Made by a program: the position numbers and the translations under genes
The notes under the pieces: generated by a model
Told to the model about the DNA's origin: nothing
Databases searched by the model: none
Seen by the model: only the letters and a program-made list of their open reading frames with translations
Assembly: GCA_947244325.1 (NCBI GenBank)
Contig: CAMXJY010000010.1
Location: 22,915-86,914 of the forward strand
Source: an uncultured Clostridium sp.
GTDB lineage: Bacteria > Bacillota > Clostridia > TANB77 > CAG-508
Direction: 5' to 3'
Length of the DNA stretch: 64,000 nt
Shown: positions 8,589 through 17,525 of the stretch, piece after piece
Numbering within the stretch: the first letter of the stretch is position 1
Layout: each line of letters starts with the position of its first letter

Positions 8589-9575
8589 ATGAAAATTGAT
8601 TTTGTTATTGCATGGGTAGATGGAAATGACGAAAAATGGTTATTAGAAAAATCAAAATATTCTTTAGTAAAAGAAAATGATCAAAGTAAAATTAGATATA
8701 GAGATTGGGAAAATCTAAAATATTTATTTAGAGGGATTGAGAAATATGCTCCTTGGGTAAATAATGTATTTTTTATAACTTATGGTCACTTGCCAAACTG
8801 GTTAAATGTAAATAATGATAAATTAAAAATTATAAAACATAGTGATTATATACCAGAAGAATATTTACCAACTTTTTCAGCAAATCCGATTGAATTAAAT
8901 TTTCACAGAATAAAAGAATTGTCAGAAAACTTTGTATATTTTAATGATGATATGTTTATTACAAATAATGTAAAAGAAGAAGATTTCTTTAAAAACGAAC
9001 TACCATGCGAAACAGCAATATTAAATCCAGTAACACCATCTGGAGCGGATGTTATGGATTATATCTTTTTTAATAATACAAGAATAATAAATAAGCATTT
9101 AGATAAAAAAGCATGTTTAAAAAATAACTTTTTTAAATTTTTTAATTATAAATATGGAAAAAATGTGCTTAGAACTTTTATGTGTTCTAATTGGAAAAAC
9201 TTTTTAGGTTTCAAATTCACACATTTTCCAACTTCACTTAAAAAGAGTACATATGAAGAAATATGGAATTTAGAATATGAAGCTTTGAACGAAGCATGCA
9301 AAAATAAGTTTAGATCTAAAGATGATTATAGTCAATATTTAATGAAAGATTGGCAAATTGCATCTGGAAATTTTTATCCAAGAAATCCAAAAATAGGAAA
9401 ATTTCATAATGTTTCAGATAATTTAAAAGAAATAAAAAGAGATATCGAATCTAATAAATATAAACTGATGTGTATTAATGATAAAGAATTTAATGGAGAT
9501 TTTGAATTTATAAAAAATGAAATAAATAGTTCATTTGAAAAAATTTTATCTAATAAAAGTAGTTTTGAAAAATAG
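8589..9575 (+). CDS. Stealth-family hexose-1-phosphate transferase
   Basis: A 328-residue protein with the Stealth conserved regions: IDFVIAWVDGNDEKW at the N-terminus (CR1), RYRDWENLKYLFRGIEKYAPW with FITYGHLPNWLN (CR2), NFVYFNDDMFI (CR3) and a later H-containing region. Stealth proteins transfer a sugar-1-phosphate to make phosphodiester-linked capsules; the family also includes the N-terminal part of human GlcNAc-1-phosphotransferase. Its presence predicts sugar-phosphate linkages in the glycan, consistent with LicD downstream. AAAGGA lies before the ATG. Confidence 0.9.
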   Translation: MKIDFVIAWVDGNDEKWLLEKSKYSLVKENDQSKIRYRDWENLKYLFRGIEKYAPWVNNVFFITYGHLPNWLNVNNDKLKIIKHSDYIPEEYLPTFSANPIELNFHRIKELSENFVYFNDDMFITNNVKEEDFFKNELPCETAILNPVTPSGADVMDYIFFNNTRIINKHLDKKACLKNNFFKFFNYKYGKNVLRTFMCSNWKNFLGFKFTHFPTSLKKSTYEEIWNLEYEALNEACKNKFRSKDDYSQYLMKDWQIASGNFYPRNPKIGKFHNVSDNLKEIKRDIESNKYKLMCINDKEFNGDFEFIKNEINSSFEKILSNKSSFEK

Positions 9576-9583
9576 GAGAAAAT

Positions 9584-10477
9584 ATGGAAAAAACATTAGC
9601 AGTAGTAGTTACATATAATAGAAAAAAATTATTAGAAGAATGCATAAATGCTTTACTAAAACAGAAATATAATAATTTTGATATACTAATTTTAGATAAT
9701 AAAAGTACAGATGATACAGAAGAATATATAAAAAAATATGTAGATAATAAAAAAGTTTATTATAAAAAAACAGAAAAAAATATAGGCGGTGCAGGTGGAT
9801 TTAACTTAGGAATGAGATATGCTTATGAACATAAATATGATTTTTGTTGGGTAATGGACGACGATACAATACCAACTGAAGATGCATTAAATTCACTTGT
9901 ATCAAAAAGAGAAAAAATAAATAATAAATTTTCTTTCTTATGTAGTGTTGTAAATTTTGAGGATGGTACAATTTGTAAAATGAATATTCCTCAAGTAAGT
10001 AGTAAGTATATATATGATGTAGAAGAAATAAAGAAAAATAATTTATTAAAAGTAGATTATTGCTCATTTGTTTCTTGCTATGTAAATGTGAAAATGATAG
10101 AAAAATGTGGATTACCAATTAAAGAATTTTTTATTTATGGTGATGATGTGGAATTTACAGAAAGACTTTCTAGTGAAGAAAAAGCTTTTTTAGATTTAGA
10201 CAGTATTGTTATTCATAAGATGACAAAAAATACAAATACTGATATAATAACAACAGATAAAGAAAAATTGAGTAGAGCTTTTTATACATATAGAAATAGA
10301 TTTTTTATGGCAAAAAAGAGCGGAAAAAAAGAAGTAATAAAATATAGTATTAGATATTTTACTATGTTTTATAGAATATTAAGGCATTCTCCAAATTATA
10401 AATTTGCGAGAATAAAAGTTTTAACAAAAGGCTATTTTGCAGGATTGTTTTTTCATCCTAATATTGAAAAAGTATAA
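9584..10477 (+). CDS. Galactofuranosyltransferase-like family 2 glycosyltransferase
   Basis: A 297-residue GT-A enzyme. VVVTYNRKKLLEECINALL opens the fold, followed by ILDNKSTDDTEEYI, NIGGAGGFNLGMRYAYEH and CWVMDDDTIP. The GGAGGFN..MR plus MDDD combination is typical of the GlfT2/rhamnosyltransferase-like group that uses UDP-galactofuranose or dTDP-rhamnose. UDP-galactopyranose mutase two genes downstream (11610) makes UDP-galactofuranose the likely donor. AGGAG lies just upstream of the ATG. Donor assignment is inference from context. Confidence 0.82.
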   Translation: MEKTLAVVVTYNRKKLLEECINALLKQKYNNFDILILDNKSTDDTEEYIKKYVDNKKVYYKKTEKNIGGAGGFNLGMRYAYEHKYDFCWVMDDDTIPTEDALNSLVSKREKINNKFSFLCSVVNFEDGTICKMNIPQVSSKYIYDVEEIKKNNLLKVDYCSFVSCYVNVKMIEKCGLPIKEFFIYGDDVEFTERLSSEEKAFLDLDSIVIHKMTKNTNTDIITTDKEKLSRAFYTYRNRFFMAKKSGKKEVIKYSIRYFTMFYRILRHSPNYKFARIKVLTKGYFAGLFFHPNIEKV

Positions 10478-10495
10478 TGTACAAGTGAGGAAAAT

Positions 10496-11596
10496 ATGTT
10501 TGAATATATATTTGTGTTTTTTATAGTAATAGCAATATCAGTTTGCTTTGAATTTTCAAAGAACAAGATTTTAAAAGGAATATTTGGAATTTCAATAGTT
10601 CTAATATTATCAATTTTTGGTGGAGTGAGAGATTTAACAATTGGTACAGATGTATTAATTTATGGAGAAAAATCTTTTCAAAGTGCATTATTATATGAAA
10701 GCTTTTTTAAATTATATAATTATTTAAGATTAGATATTGGTTACTTATTTTTAACTTTCATTGTTTCAAAATTTAGCAGTAACATTAATTTCTTTTTATT
10801 TATATTGCAGTTAATTTGCAATGGAGTAGTATTAAAAGTTTTAGCAGATAATAGAAAAAAAGGTTCAGTTACAATAGGATTAATTATTTATTTAGGAATT
10901 TATTATTGTAGAACATTCAATTTTTTAAGACAGTCAATTGCAATAGTAATTATATTATATGGATATAAATTTTTAGATGAAGATAAATATATAAAATACA
11001 TAATATCAGTTTTTATTGCTAGTCTTTTTCATAGTACAGCATTAGTAGCACTTGTTGCAATTATTTTTAAAGTTATATCAAAAAGAAAAGATAGAAAAGC
11101 ATTATTACTTGCTATTTTTTCTGTATCTTTTGTAATGAGTTTTTTCCTTGATAAAATAATACCTATTTTATACAATATGGGATTGTTACCATACAAATAT
11201 TATGAATATATTTTTAAATATATTAATACAAGTACATTTATTGATTGGGTGGATATAGTTTATAAGTTTTTATGGATTGGTTTATATATTGTAGTTTTTA
11301 GTAAAAGAGAACATGATAGTAAGAATAATTTTTATTTTTCTTTATTAGTATTAGATTTATTGTTATTTAATTTTAGAAGAACATTACTATTTACAGATAG
11401 ACTAGCATTATATTTTGGATTTACACAGATATTTTTTATACCACAAATTATAGAAAAATCTACAAAAGATAGAAAAACAAAAATGATAGTTTATCTTGTA
11501 ACGATTGCTGCAACCTTATTTTTCTGGTATATGAAATTTGTAAAACAAGGTTCTTGCGAAGTATATCCATATACTTCACAGATATTAAATATTTAA
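10496..11596 (+). CDS. EpsG/Wzy-like polysaccharide polymerase
   Basis: A 366-residue membrane protein with about ten hydrophobic helices. Family features are FGGVRDLTIGTDVLIYGE near residue 40, YCRTFNFLRQSIAIVIILYGY near residue 138 and SLFHSTALVALV. These match EpsG-family proteins, which play the Wzy role of joining lipid-linked repeat units outside the membrane. It is the only polymerase candidate in the locus, and a Wzx-type flippase is two genes downstream, so a Wzx/Wzy-dependent pathway is predicted. AAGTGAGG is a modest ribosome-binding site. Confidence 0.82.
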   Translation: MFEYIFVFFIVIAISVCFEFSKNKILKGIFGISIVLILSIFGGVRDLTIGTDVLIYGEKSFQSALLYESFFKLYNYLRLDIGYLFLTFIVSKFSSNINFFLFILQLICNGVVLKVLADNRKKGSVTIGLIIYLGIYYCRTFNFLRQSIAIVIILYGYKFLDEDKYIKYIISVFIASLFHSTALVALVAIIFKVISKRKDRKALLLAIFSVSFVMSFFLDKIIPILYNMGLLPYKYYEYIFKYINTSTFIDWVDIVYKFLWIGLYIVVFSKREHDSKNNFYFSLLVLDLLLFNFRRTLLFTDRLALYFGFTQIFFIPQIIEKSTKDRKTKMIVYLVTIAATLFFWYMKFVKQGSCEVYPYTSQILNI

Positions 11597-11609
11597 AAGG
11601 AGATAAGAT

Positions 11610-12713
11610 ATGAAATATGACTATCTTATAGTAGGTTCAGGATTATTTGGAGCTATATTTGCATATGAAGCAAATAAAAAAGGAAAAAAATGTTTAGTAA
11701 TAGATAAAAGAGAACATATTGGTGGAAATATTTATACAGAAGAAATAGAAGGTATCAATGTACATAAATATGGAGCACATATTTTTCATACAAGTAATAA
11801 AGAAGTATGGGATTATATAAACAATTTTGCTGAATTTAATAGATATACTAATTCACCAGTTGCTAAATATAAAAATGAAGTTTATAATCTTCCATTTAAT
11901 ATGAATACTTTTAATAAGTTATGGGGAGTATTTACTCCAGAAGAAGCAAGGAAAAAAATTGAAGAAGAGTTAAAAGAAGTAGATATTGATGAGCCTAAAA
12001 ATTTAGAAGAACAAGCTATAAAATTAGTTGGAAAAACAATTTATGAAAAACTTGTAAAAGGTTATACAGAAAAACAGTGGGGAAGAAAAGCAACAGAACT
12101 TCCAAGTTTTATAATAAAACGTTTGCCAGTACGTTTTACATATGACAATAATTATTTTAATGATAAATATCAAGGAATACCAGAAGGTGGATATACAAGA
12201 ATAATAGAAAAAATGCTTAATGGAATTGAAACTAGATTAAATTATGATTATTTTGAACATAAAGAGGAACTAGAAAATATTTCGGAAAAAATTATTTTTA
12301 CAGGACCAATAGACCAGTATTATAATTACTGTTTTGGAGAACTTGAATATAGAAGTGTAAGATTTGAAACAGAAGTTTTAGATACAGATAATTATCAAGG
12401 AAATGCAGTTGTAAATTATACAGAATATGAAGTTCCTTATACAAGAATAATAGAACATAAACATTTTGAGTTTGGTACAGGACCAAAAACTGTAATTTCA
12501 AGAGAATATTCAGATGCATGGAATAAGGATAAAGAACCTTATTATCCAGTAAATGATGAAAAAAATAATAAGCTATATGAAAAGTATAGAGAATTAGCAA
12601 ATAAAGATGAAAAAGTAGTATTTGGTGGAAGATTAGGACAATATAAATACTATGATATGCATAAAATAATAGAGGAAGCATTAAATTGTGTAAGAAGGAT
12701 TATAAATGAGTAA
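11610..12713 (+). CDS. glf: UDP-galactopyranose mutase
   Basis: A 367-residue flavoenzyme. The FAD-binding Rossmann start YLIVGSGLFGAIFA is followed by KKCLVIDKREHIGGNIYTE, HKYGAHIFHTSNKEVWDYI, TEKQWGRKATELP and GGRLGQYKYYDMH, all Glf signatures. It interconverts UDP-galactopyranose and UDP-galactofuranose, so the glycan should contain galactofuranose. AAAGGAG precedes the ATG. The 3' end overlaps the flippase gene by eight bases. Confidence 0.96.
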   Translation: MKYDYLIVGSGLFGAIFAYEANKKGKKCLVIDKREHIGGNIYTEEIEGINVHKYGAHIFHTSNKEVWDYINNFAEFNRYTNSPVAKYKNEVYNLPFNMNTFNKLWGVFTPEEARKKIEEELKEVDIDEPKNLEEQAIKLVGKTIYEKLVKGYTEKQWGRKATELPSFIIKRLPVRFTYDNNYFNDKYQGIPEGGYTRIIEKMLNGIETRLNYDYFEHKEELENISEKIIFTGPIDQYYNYCFGELEYRSVRFETEVLDTDNYQGNAVVNYTEYEVPYTRIIEHKHFEFGTGPKTVISREYSDAWNKDKEPYYPVNDEKNNKLYEKYRELANKDEKVVFGGRLGQYKYYDMHKIIEEALNCVRRIINE

Positions 12714-14169
12714 AAATGTTAGTGTAAAGAAAAATATTATATTAAGTACTTTGTATCAAATATTAACTATGATAATTCCATTTATAACAGCGCCATATAT
12801 TTCAAGAGTTATTGGTGCGAATGGAGTAGGAATATATAGTTATACATTATCAATTCAAACATATTTCTCAATGATTGCAGCATTAGGAACTGTAACATAT
12901 GGAGCTAGAGAGATTGCTAGAAATAGAGATGATGAATATAAAAGAAGTAAAATATTTTGGGAAATAGAAATTTTAACTATTATAACTTCGTCTATATGTC
13001 TAATATTATGGATGATTCTAATAGGTCTTAGTGATACTTATAAAATATATTATATAATTTTAACAATGAATTTATTTAATACAATGTTTGATATTTCATG
13101 GTTTTATAGCGGATTAGAACAATTCAAATATACAGTAACTCAAAATTCTATATTTAAGATTTTAGGGGTAATATTATTATTTATATTTGTAAAAAAACCA
13201 AGTGATTTAATAATTTATATGGCAATAATGTCACTTACTACTTTACTTGGAACTATGTCAATGTGGATTTATTTACCTAAATTTTTGAAAAAAGTAAAAT
13301 TAAAAGAATTAAAAATAATACATCATTTTAAAGAAACTCTAATATATTTTATACCAACAATCGCAACATCAATATATACAGTTTTAGATAAAACTTTAAT
13401 AGGTGTAATTACAAATAATGAAAAACAAAATGGATTTTATGAACAAGCTACTAAAATTATAAATATGACAAAAGCAATAACATTTACATCATTAAATACG
13501 GTTTTGGGTGCAAGAATATCTTATCTATTTGTAGAAGAAAAAATGGATGAAATACGTAAAAGAATTGATGCTTCTATTAATTACATATTTCTTATGGGAT
13601 TTGGAATAATGTTCGGTTTAATGGGGGTTGCCAACAGATTTGTTCCTGCGTTTTTTGGAAGTGGATATGATGATGTTATTGGTTTAATAAAAATACTTAG
13701 TCCATTAGTTATTATAATTGGAGTAAGTAACTGTTTAGGTGCTCAATATTATAATCCAGCAGGATTAAGGTCTAAGAGTGCAAAATTTATTATTGCAGGT
13801 TCTTGTATAAATTTAATTTTAAATTTATGCTTAATTCCTAAATTTGGAAGTTATGGAGCTGCAGTAGCAACTATAGCTGCTGAATTAGTTATATCTATTT
13901 TATATTTAAGATATTGTGATGGATTCTTAACACTAAAGAAGATATGTAAGTTTGCATGGAAAAAGTTAGTAGTTGGCTTAACAATGTTTTTTATAGTATG
14001 TCTATTATCAAATTTAACAATGTTTAAAAATTCTATGATAGTTGTTATACAAGTAATATCTGGAGTTTTAATATATGGAATAGGATTAATTGTTTTAAAA
14101 GATGAATTTACAGTTGCATTCTTAAAGAATCAAATTTTAAGTAGATTAAAGAAACGTGAGAGCAATTAA
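12706..14169 (+). CDS. Wzx-type oligosaccharide flippase
   Basis: A 487-residue protein with about 14 transmembrane segments. The N-terminus (KKNIILSTLYQILTMIIPFITAPYISRVIGANGVGIYSY) and FYSGLEQFKYTVTQNSIFKILGVILLF are typical of RfbX/Wzx flippases, which turn undecaprenyl-linked repeat units to the outer face. It overlaps glf by eight bases, indicating translational coupling. It is distinct from the SpoVB-like proteins at 3744 and 61994. Confidence 0.9.
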   Translation: MSKNVSVKKNIILSTLYQILTMIIPFITAPYISRVIGANGVGIYSYTLSIQTYFSMIAALGTVTYGAREIARNRDDEYKRSKIFWEIEILTIITSSICLILWMILIGLSDTYKIYYIILTMNLFNTMFDISWFYSGLEQFKYTVTQNSIFKILGVILLFIFVKKPSDLIIYMAIMSLTTLLGTMSMWIYLPKFLKKVKLKELKIIHHFKETLIYFIPTIATSIYTVLDKTLIGVITNNEKQNGFYEQATKIINMTKAITFTSLNTVLGARISYLFVEEKMDEIRKRIDASINYIFLMGFGIMFGLMGVANRFVPAFFGSGYDDVIGLIKILSPLVIIIGVSNCLGAQYYNPAGLRSKSAKFIIAGSCINLILNLCLIPKFGSYGAAVATIAAELVISILYLRYCDGFLTLKKICKFAWKKLVVGLTMFFIVCLLSNLTMFKNSMIVVIQVISGVLIYGIGLIVLKDEFTVAFLKNQILSRLKKRESN

Positions 14170-14200
14170 ATAAAAATATGTATTTTTTTAAGGAGAAGAT

Positions 14201-15103
14201 ATGGGAAAATTAAATTTAGAACCAGAAACTAAATGTGATTTTTATATAGATACTAATAGAAAAAAAGTTTGGCAAGCAGAATTGGATATTTTAGAAAAAG
14301 TTATAGATATATGTGAAAAAAATAATATTAAATATTTTTTAGCAAGTGGTAGCTTATTAGGAGCAGTAAGACATAAAGGTTTTATACCATGGGATGACGA
14401 TATTGATTTAGTAATGAAAAGAGAAGACTATAACAAATTTTTAGAAGTTGCTGAAAAAAATATAAAATATCCATATTTTTTACAATGTTATAAAACAGAA
14501 AAAAATTATATGAGAGGTCATGCTCAAATAAGAAATTCAGAGACAACAGCAATAATAAAAGGAGATAGAAATAATACGTATAATAAGGGTATTTTTATAG
14601 ATGTTTTCCCATTAGATAATGTTCCAGATAGTAAATTAAAAAGAAAATTATTTTTAGATAAATTAAGCTTTAGAAAGAAGATGTTAGTGTTATACTTTCA
14701 AAAAAATAATATAAAAAAAGATTCTATAAAATCTATAATAAAATTAGCAATTATAAAAATATATTGGTCAATTTTTAATTTGCAAAAAAGTATTTATAAG
14801 TATGAAAAATTACTTCAAAAATATGATAACATAAATACTGATGAAAATGGTTCTTTAGGATTTAGACCAAATGATACAAAATTTAAAAACAGTTGGTTTG
14901 AAGGAGAAGTAGAATTAGATTTTGAATATTTAAAATTAAAAGCACCAAAGGGATATCATGAATTTTTAGCTAGTCAGTATGGAGATTATATGAAAATTCC
15001 TGAAAATAAAAATGGAAGTGCACATGGCTCAGCTTTTTTTGATACAGAAAAAAGCTATAAAGAATATGAAGATAGAATTGAAGAAATTGTAAAAGAATTA
15101 TAA
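14201..15103 (+). CDS. LicD-family phosphotransferase
   Basis: A 300-residue protein. The LicD core is visible as NNIKYFLASGSLLGAVRHKGFIPWDDDIDLVMKREDY (nucleotidyltransferase fold with GS and DDDID) and GIFIDVFPLDNVPD. LicD proteins move phosphocholine or other phospho-alcohol groups from a CDP carrier to surface glycans. No licC/licA choline genes are seen nearby, but a TagD-like cytidylyltransferase at 18615 could supply a CDP-activated group. AAGGAGAAG precedes the ATG and a terminator follows. Confidence 0.88.
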   Translation: MGKLNLEPETKCDFYIDTNRKKVWQAELDILEKVIDICEKNNIKYFLASGSLLGAVRHKGFIPWDDDIDLVMKREDYNKFLEVAEKNIKYPYFLQCYKTEKNYMRGHAQIRNSETTAIIKGDRNNTYNKGIFIDVFPLDNVPDSKLKRKLFLDKLSFRKKMLVLYFQKNNIKKDSIKSIIKLAIIKIYWSIFNLQKSIYKYEKLLQKYDNINTDENGSLGFRPNDTKFKNSWFEGEVELDFEYLKLKAPKGYHEFLASQYGDYMKIPENKNGSAHGSAFFDTEKSYKEYEDRIEEIVKEL

Positions 15104-15142
15104 AAAACAAGCAGTACTAATATTAGTACTGTTTGTTTTTTT
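15104..15142 (+). terminator. Terminator after licD-family gene
   Basis: AAACAAGCAGTACTAATATTAGTACTGTTTGTTT folds into a long stem with almost no loop, followed by T's. It closes the first polysaccharide operon. Confidence 0.88.
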
Positions 15143-15187
15143 ATACATATTATAAAATGAGTATTTAGTAAATTTTTAAAAATAATA

Positions 15188-15217
15188 TTGACATATTATT
15201 ACTTATCAAGTTATAAT
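15188..15217 (+). promoter_or_regulatory. Promoter of the HigBA operon
   Basis: Perfect TTGACA at 15188-15193, an 18-base spacer and perfect TATAAT at 15212-15217, 20 bases before the higB start. A strong promoter so close to the start fits a self-regulated toxin-antitoxin operon. Confidence 0.8.
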
Positions 15218-15237
15218 ACAAAAAGAAAGGAGAGAAA

Positions 15238-15564
15238 ATGAAGATTATAAAGAACACTCAATATAAAAAAGATTATAAAAAGAAAATATTTGATAAGCAT
15301 AAGATTAAAGAAATTGAAACAATAAATAATATTGAAGAATTAATTTTAGATACAGATAATTTAAAATCTTTATTACTCAATCCTTTATCTCGAATTTATA
15401 ATATAAATCAAAAGAAAGAAAACTTGAAAGAAATATTTACAGCTAATATTAATTCTAAAATTAGATTACATATGAAACCAATAGGAATATATCCGTATAA
15501 TCAAGTAGAAATAACGGATATTGAATTTTTGAAAATTGATGATAAGCATTATGGCGATGGTTAG
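15238..15564 (+). CDS. higB: HigB/RelE-type toxin
   Basis: A 108-residue basic protein. The pattern of a basic N-terminal helical region, then LLNPLSRIYNINQKKENLKEIFTANINSKIRLHMKPIGIYPYNQVEITDIEFLKIDDKHYGDG, ending with ...D.HYG, is that of the HigB-like RelE-fold toxins paired with HTH-ImmA antitoxins. These are ribosome-dependent mRNA interferases in characterised members. The stop overlaps the start of the ribosome-binding site of the downstream antitoxin gene. Toxin activity is inferred from fold pattern and partner gene. Confidence 0.75.
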   Translation: MKIIKNTQYKKDYKKKIFDKHKIKEIETINNIEELILDTDNLKSLLLNPLSRIYNINQKKENLKEIFTANINSKIRLHMKPIGIYPYNQVEITDIEFLKIDDKHYGDG

Positions 15565-15574
15565 GAGGTATAAA

Positions 15575-16597
15575 ATGAATAGTGGTTTTGGAAAATATTT
15601 AAAAGATTATTTAGAATTCTATAATATTTCTCAGACAGAATTTGCTAATAGGTTAGGAATAACTCAAAAACATATGAATGAGATTTTAAATTGTAAGGCT
15701 GATATAACATTGGAAATGGCTGTAAATATTGAAAGATTAACAAAAATTCCTTTATCTTTTATAATTAATTCAGAACATAGAAAAAGGGTTACAAATGAAT
15801 TGATTGAGCAGTATGAAGATGAAAAAAAAGTGAATAAGAAAATGAAAGAAGAATTTTTCTTAAAAGAACTTGATGAAAGAAAATGGATAGATTTTAAAGA
15901 TATTACAAATCCAATTCAAAATTATATGGATATTATGGAATTTTTAAAAGTTAAAGATTTAAGTGCTTTGATGAGAATTCAAGAAAAAACATTATTTAAA
16001 AAAAGTGGAACAGATTTGAATAAATTAAATTTATGGATTGCTAGATGTGACGAAATTGCTCAAAATCAAGAAATAAAAAATTATGATAGTTGTAATTTTA
16101 AATTTCTAATAAGTGATTTAAAAGATATAGCATTTAAAGAGAAATACAATTTAGATGAAATTCAAATATTAATGAACAATTATGGAATTTATTTTGTTGT
16201 AGAAAAAGCTTTATCTGGAAGTAAAGTAAGAGGTTGCTTTAAAGTAAAAGGAAAAAATCCTGCTATTTATATAACTAAAAATTATAGTGGAAAAGATTCT
16301 TTTTATTTTGAATTATTTCATGAATTAGGTCATTGTAAAAGTGACTATAATGAAGGAAAAAACAAAGTAATAGTGGAAGGAACAGAAAAACAAGAATTAC
16401 GAGCAGATAAATTTGCATTAAATACTATGATAGATGAAAACATATGGAAAGAAATTGAAGACAATACAGTAGAAGAAAATCTAATAAAGATTTCTAAAGA
16501 GAATAAAATTCCAATGAGTTTTATTGTTGGAAGATTAGCTAAAAATAAAAAAATTGCATATACGAGTAAATTATATAATGATTATTATACTAGTTAA
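15575..16597 (+). CDS. higA: HigA-like antitoxin with XRE helix-turn-helix and ImmA/IrrE metallopeptidase domain
   Basis: A 340-residue protein from the ATG at 15575, chosen because TTAGGAGG ends six bases upstream; the longer in-frame extension overlaps higB and has no site. Residues about 10-70 are an XRE HTH (LEFYNISQTEFANRLGITQKHMNEILNCKADITLEMAVNIERLT). The C-terminal half is an ImmA/IrrE domain with zinc motif ELFHELGH (H249, E250, H253). HigA-type proteins repress their own promoter and neutralise HigB; the peptidase domain may cleave a partner under stress. Confidence 0.88.
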   Translation: MNSGFGKYLKDYLEFYNISQTEFANRLGITQKHMNEILNCKADITLEMAVNIERLTKIPLSFIINSEHRKRVTNELIEQYEDEKKVNKKMKEEFFLKELDERKWIDFKDITNPIQNYMDIMEFLKVKDLSALMRIQEKTLFKKSGTDLNKLNLWIARCDEIAQNQEIKNYDSCNFKFLISDLKDIAFKEKYNLDEIQILMNNYGIYFVVEKALSGSKVRGCFKVKGKNPAIYITKNYSGKDSFYFELFHELGHCKSDYNEGKNKVIVEGTEKQELRADKFALNTMIDENIWKEIEDNTVEENLIKISKENKIPMSFIVGRLAKNKKIAYTSKLYNDYYTS

Positions 16598-16637
16598 ATA
16601 TGCATTAAAATCACAATATTAATTAATATAGATGTAC

Positions 16638-16666
16638 TTGACACATATTAATTCTAGGGGTATGAT
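16638..16666 (+). promoter_or_regulatory. Promoter of the GNAT gene and downstream genes
   Basis: Perfect TTGACA at 16638-16643, a 17-base spacer and TATGAT at 16661-16666, 39 bases before the chosen start at 16705. Confidence 0.78.
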
Positions 16667-16704
16667 AAAAATATTAAAAGGCATCTATGTTTATGGAGGA
16701 ATAT

Positions 16705-17511
16705 ATGATTGTAGAATGTTTAGATAAAAAATATGAAAAGATAATTGAAGATTATATAGGAGATAACTATTATAAATGTATATATTTGTATTTAGATTTA
16801 AAAAAGTATGGTTTTTCAAATAATAACATAAAAACATGGATACAAGTAAAAGATAATAAAGAAATTTCTACAGTAATACTTATGTATTATACTGGAATGC
16901 ATGTTTTTTCTATAAAGCATGATTATAATATAAAAGAATTGTGTGAATTTGTAAAAAGAAAAAGACCAGCAATGATATGTGGAGAAAAAACTATTATATC
17001 TAATATTTATAATAATTTAGATACATCAGACTATAATATTGAATTAGGTTGGGTTAGAGAGCTTGATTATATTGAATCTTTTAATAGAGATGGTATTGAG
17101 AAAGCAAAAGAAGAAGACTTTTATCAAATAGCAAAATTACTTTATGAAGATGAAGATTTAGGAAGTTCATATAAATTAGAAGAATTAAAAAATCAAATGT
17201 ATGAAAGAAATAAAGAAAAATATGCAAGAAATTATATTATAAGAAATGAAGATGAAATTATATGCCATGCAGGGACAGGTGCTGAAAACGAAAAAGTAGC
17301 AATGCTTAGTTATGTAATTACAAATCCAAAGTTTAGAAATAAAGGATATGCTAAAAAGTTATGTAGTGCAGTTTGTGAAGATTTAATAAAAGAAAACAAA
17401 AAAGTATATTTAATTAATTATTCAACAGAATCTACAGCTTTATATGATAAGCTTGGATTTAAAATATGTTCTGAATGGGGAAAAATATTTTTAAATTTAA
17501 AGAGTAATTAA
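16705..17511 (+). CDS. GNAT family N-acetyltransferase
   Basis: A 268-residue protein from the ATG at 16705, which GGAGGA precedes by four bases; a longer reading from 16687 lacks a site. The last approximately 130 residues form a GNAT domain: KAKEEDFYQIAKLLYEDEDLG, then VAMLSYVITNPKFRNKGYAKKLCSAVCEDLIKE (acetyl-CoA loop R-N-K-G-Y-A) and STESTALYDKLGFKICSEW. The N-terminal half is a second, less recognisable domain. It probably acetylates a small amine. It lies between the toxin-antitoxin pair and the aminotransferase, so an amino-sugar or amino-alcohol substrate is possible but unproven. Confidence 0.8.
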   Translation: MIVECLDKKYEKIIEDYIGDNYYKCIYLYLDLKKYGFSNNNIKTWIQVKDNKEISTVILMYYTGMHVFSIKHDYNIKELCEFVKRKRPAMICGEKTIISNIYNNLDTSDYNIELGWVRELDYIESFNRDGIEKAKEEDFYQIAKLLYEDEDLGSSYKLEELKNQMYERNKEKYARNYIIRNEDEIICHAGTGAENEKVAMLSYVITNPKFRNKGYAKKLCSAVCEDLIKENKKVYLINYSTESTALYDKLGFKICSEWGKIFLNLKSN

Positions 17512-17525
17512 TATTGGAGGTAAAT

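Noticed and set aside
9801..10118. A 105-codon leftward frame within the GlfT-like gene
   Set aside because: Composition (His/Tyr/Leu/Ser-rich) and lack of a start site mark it as a shadow of the rightward gene.
15536..15574. Longer start for the HigA-like antitoxin
   Set aside because: The 13 extra codons overlap the toxin gene and lie upstream of the AGGAGG site that serves the ATG at 15575.
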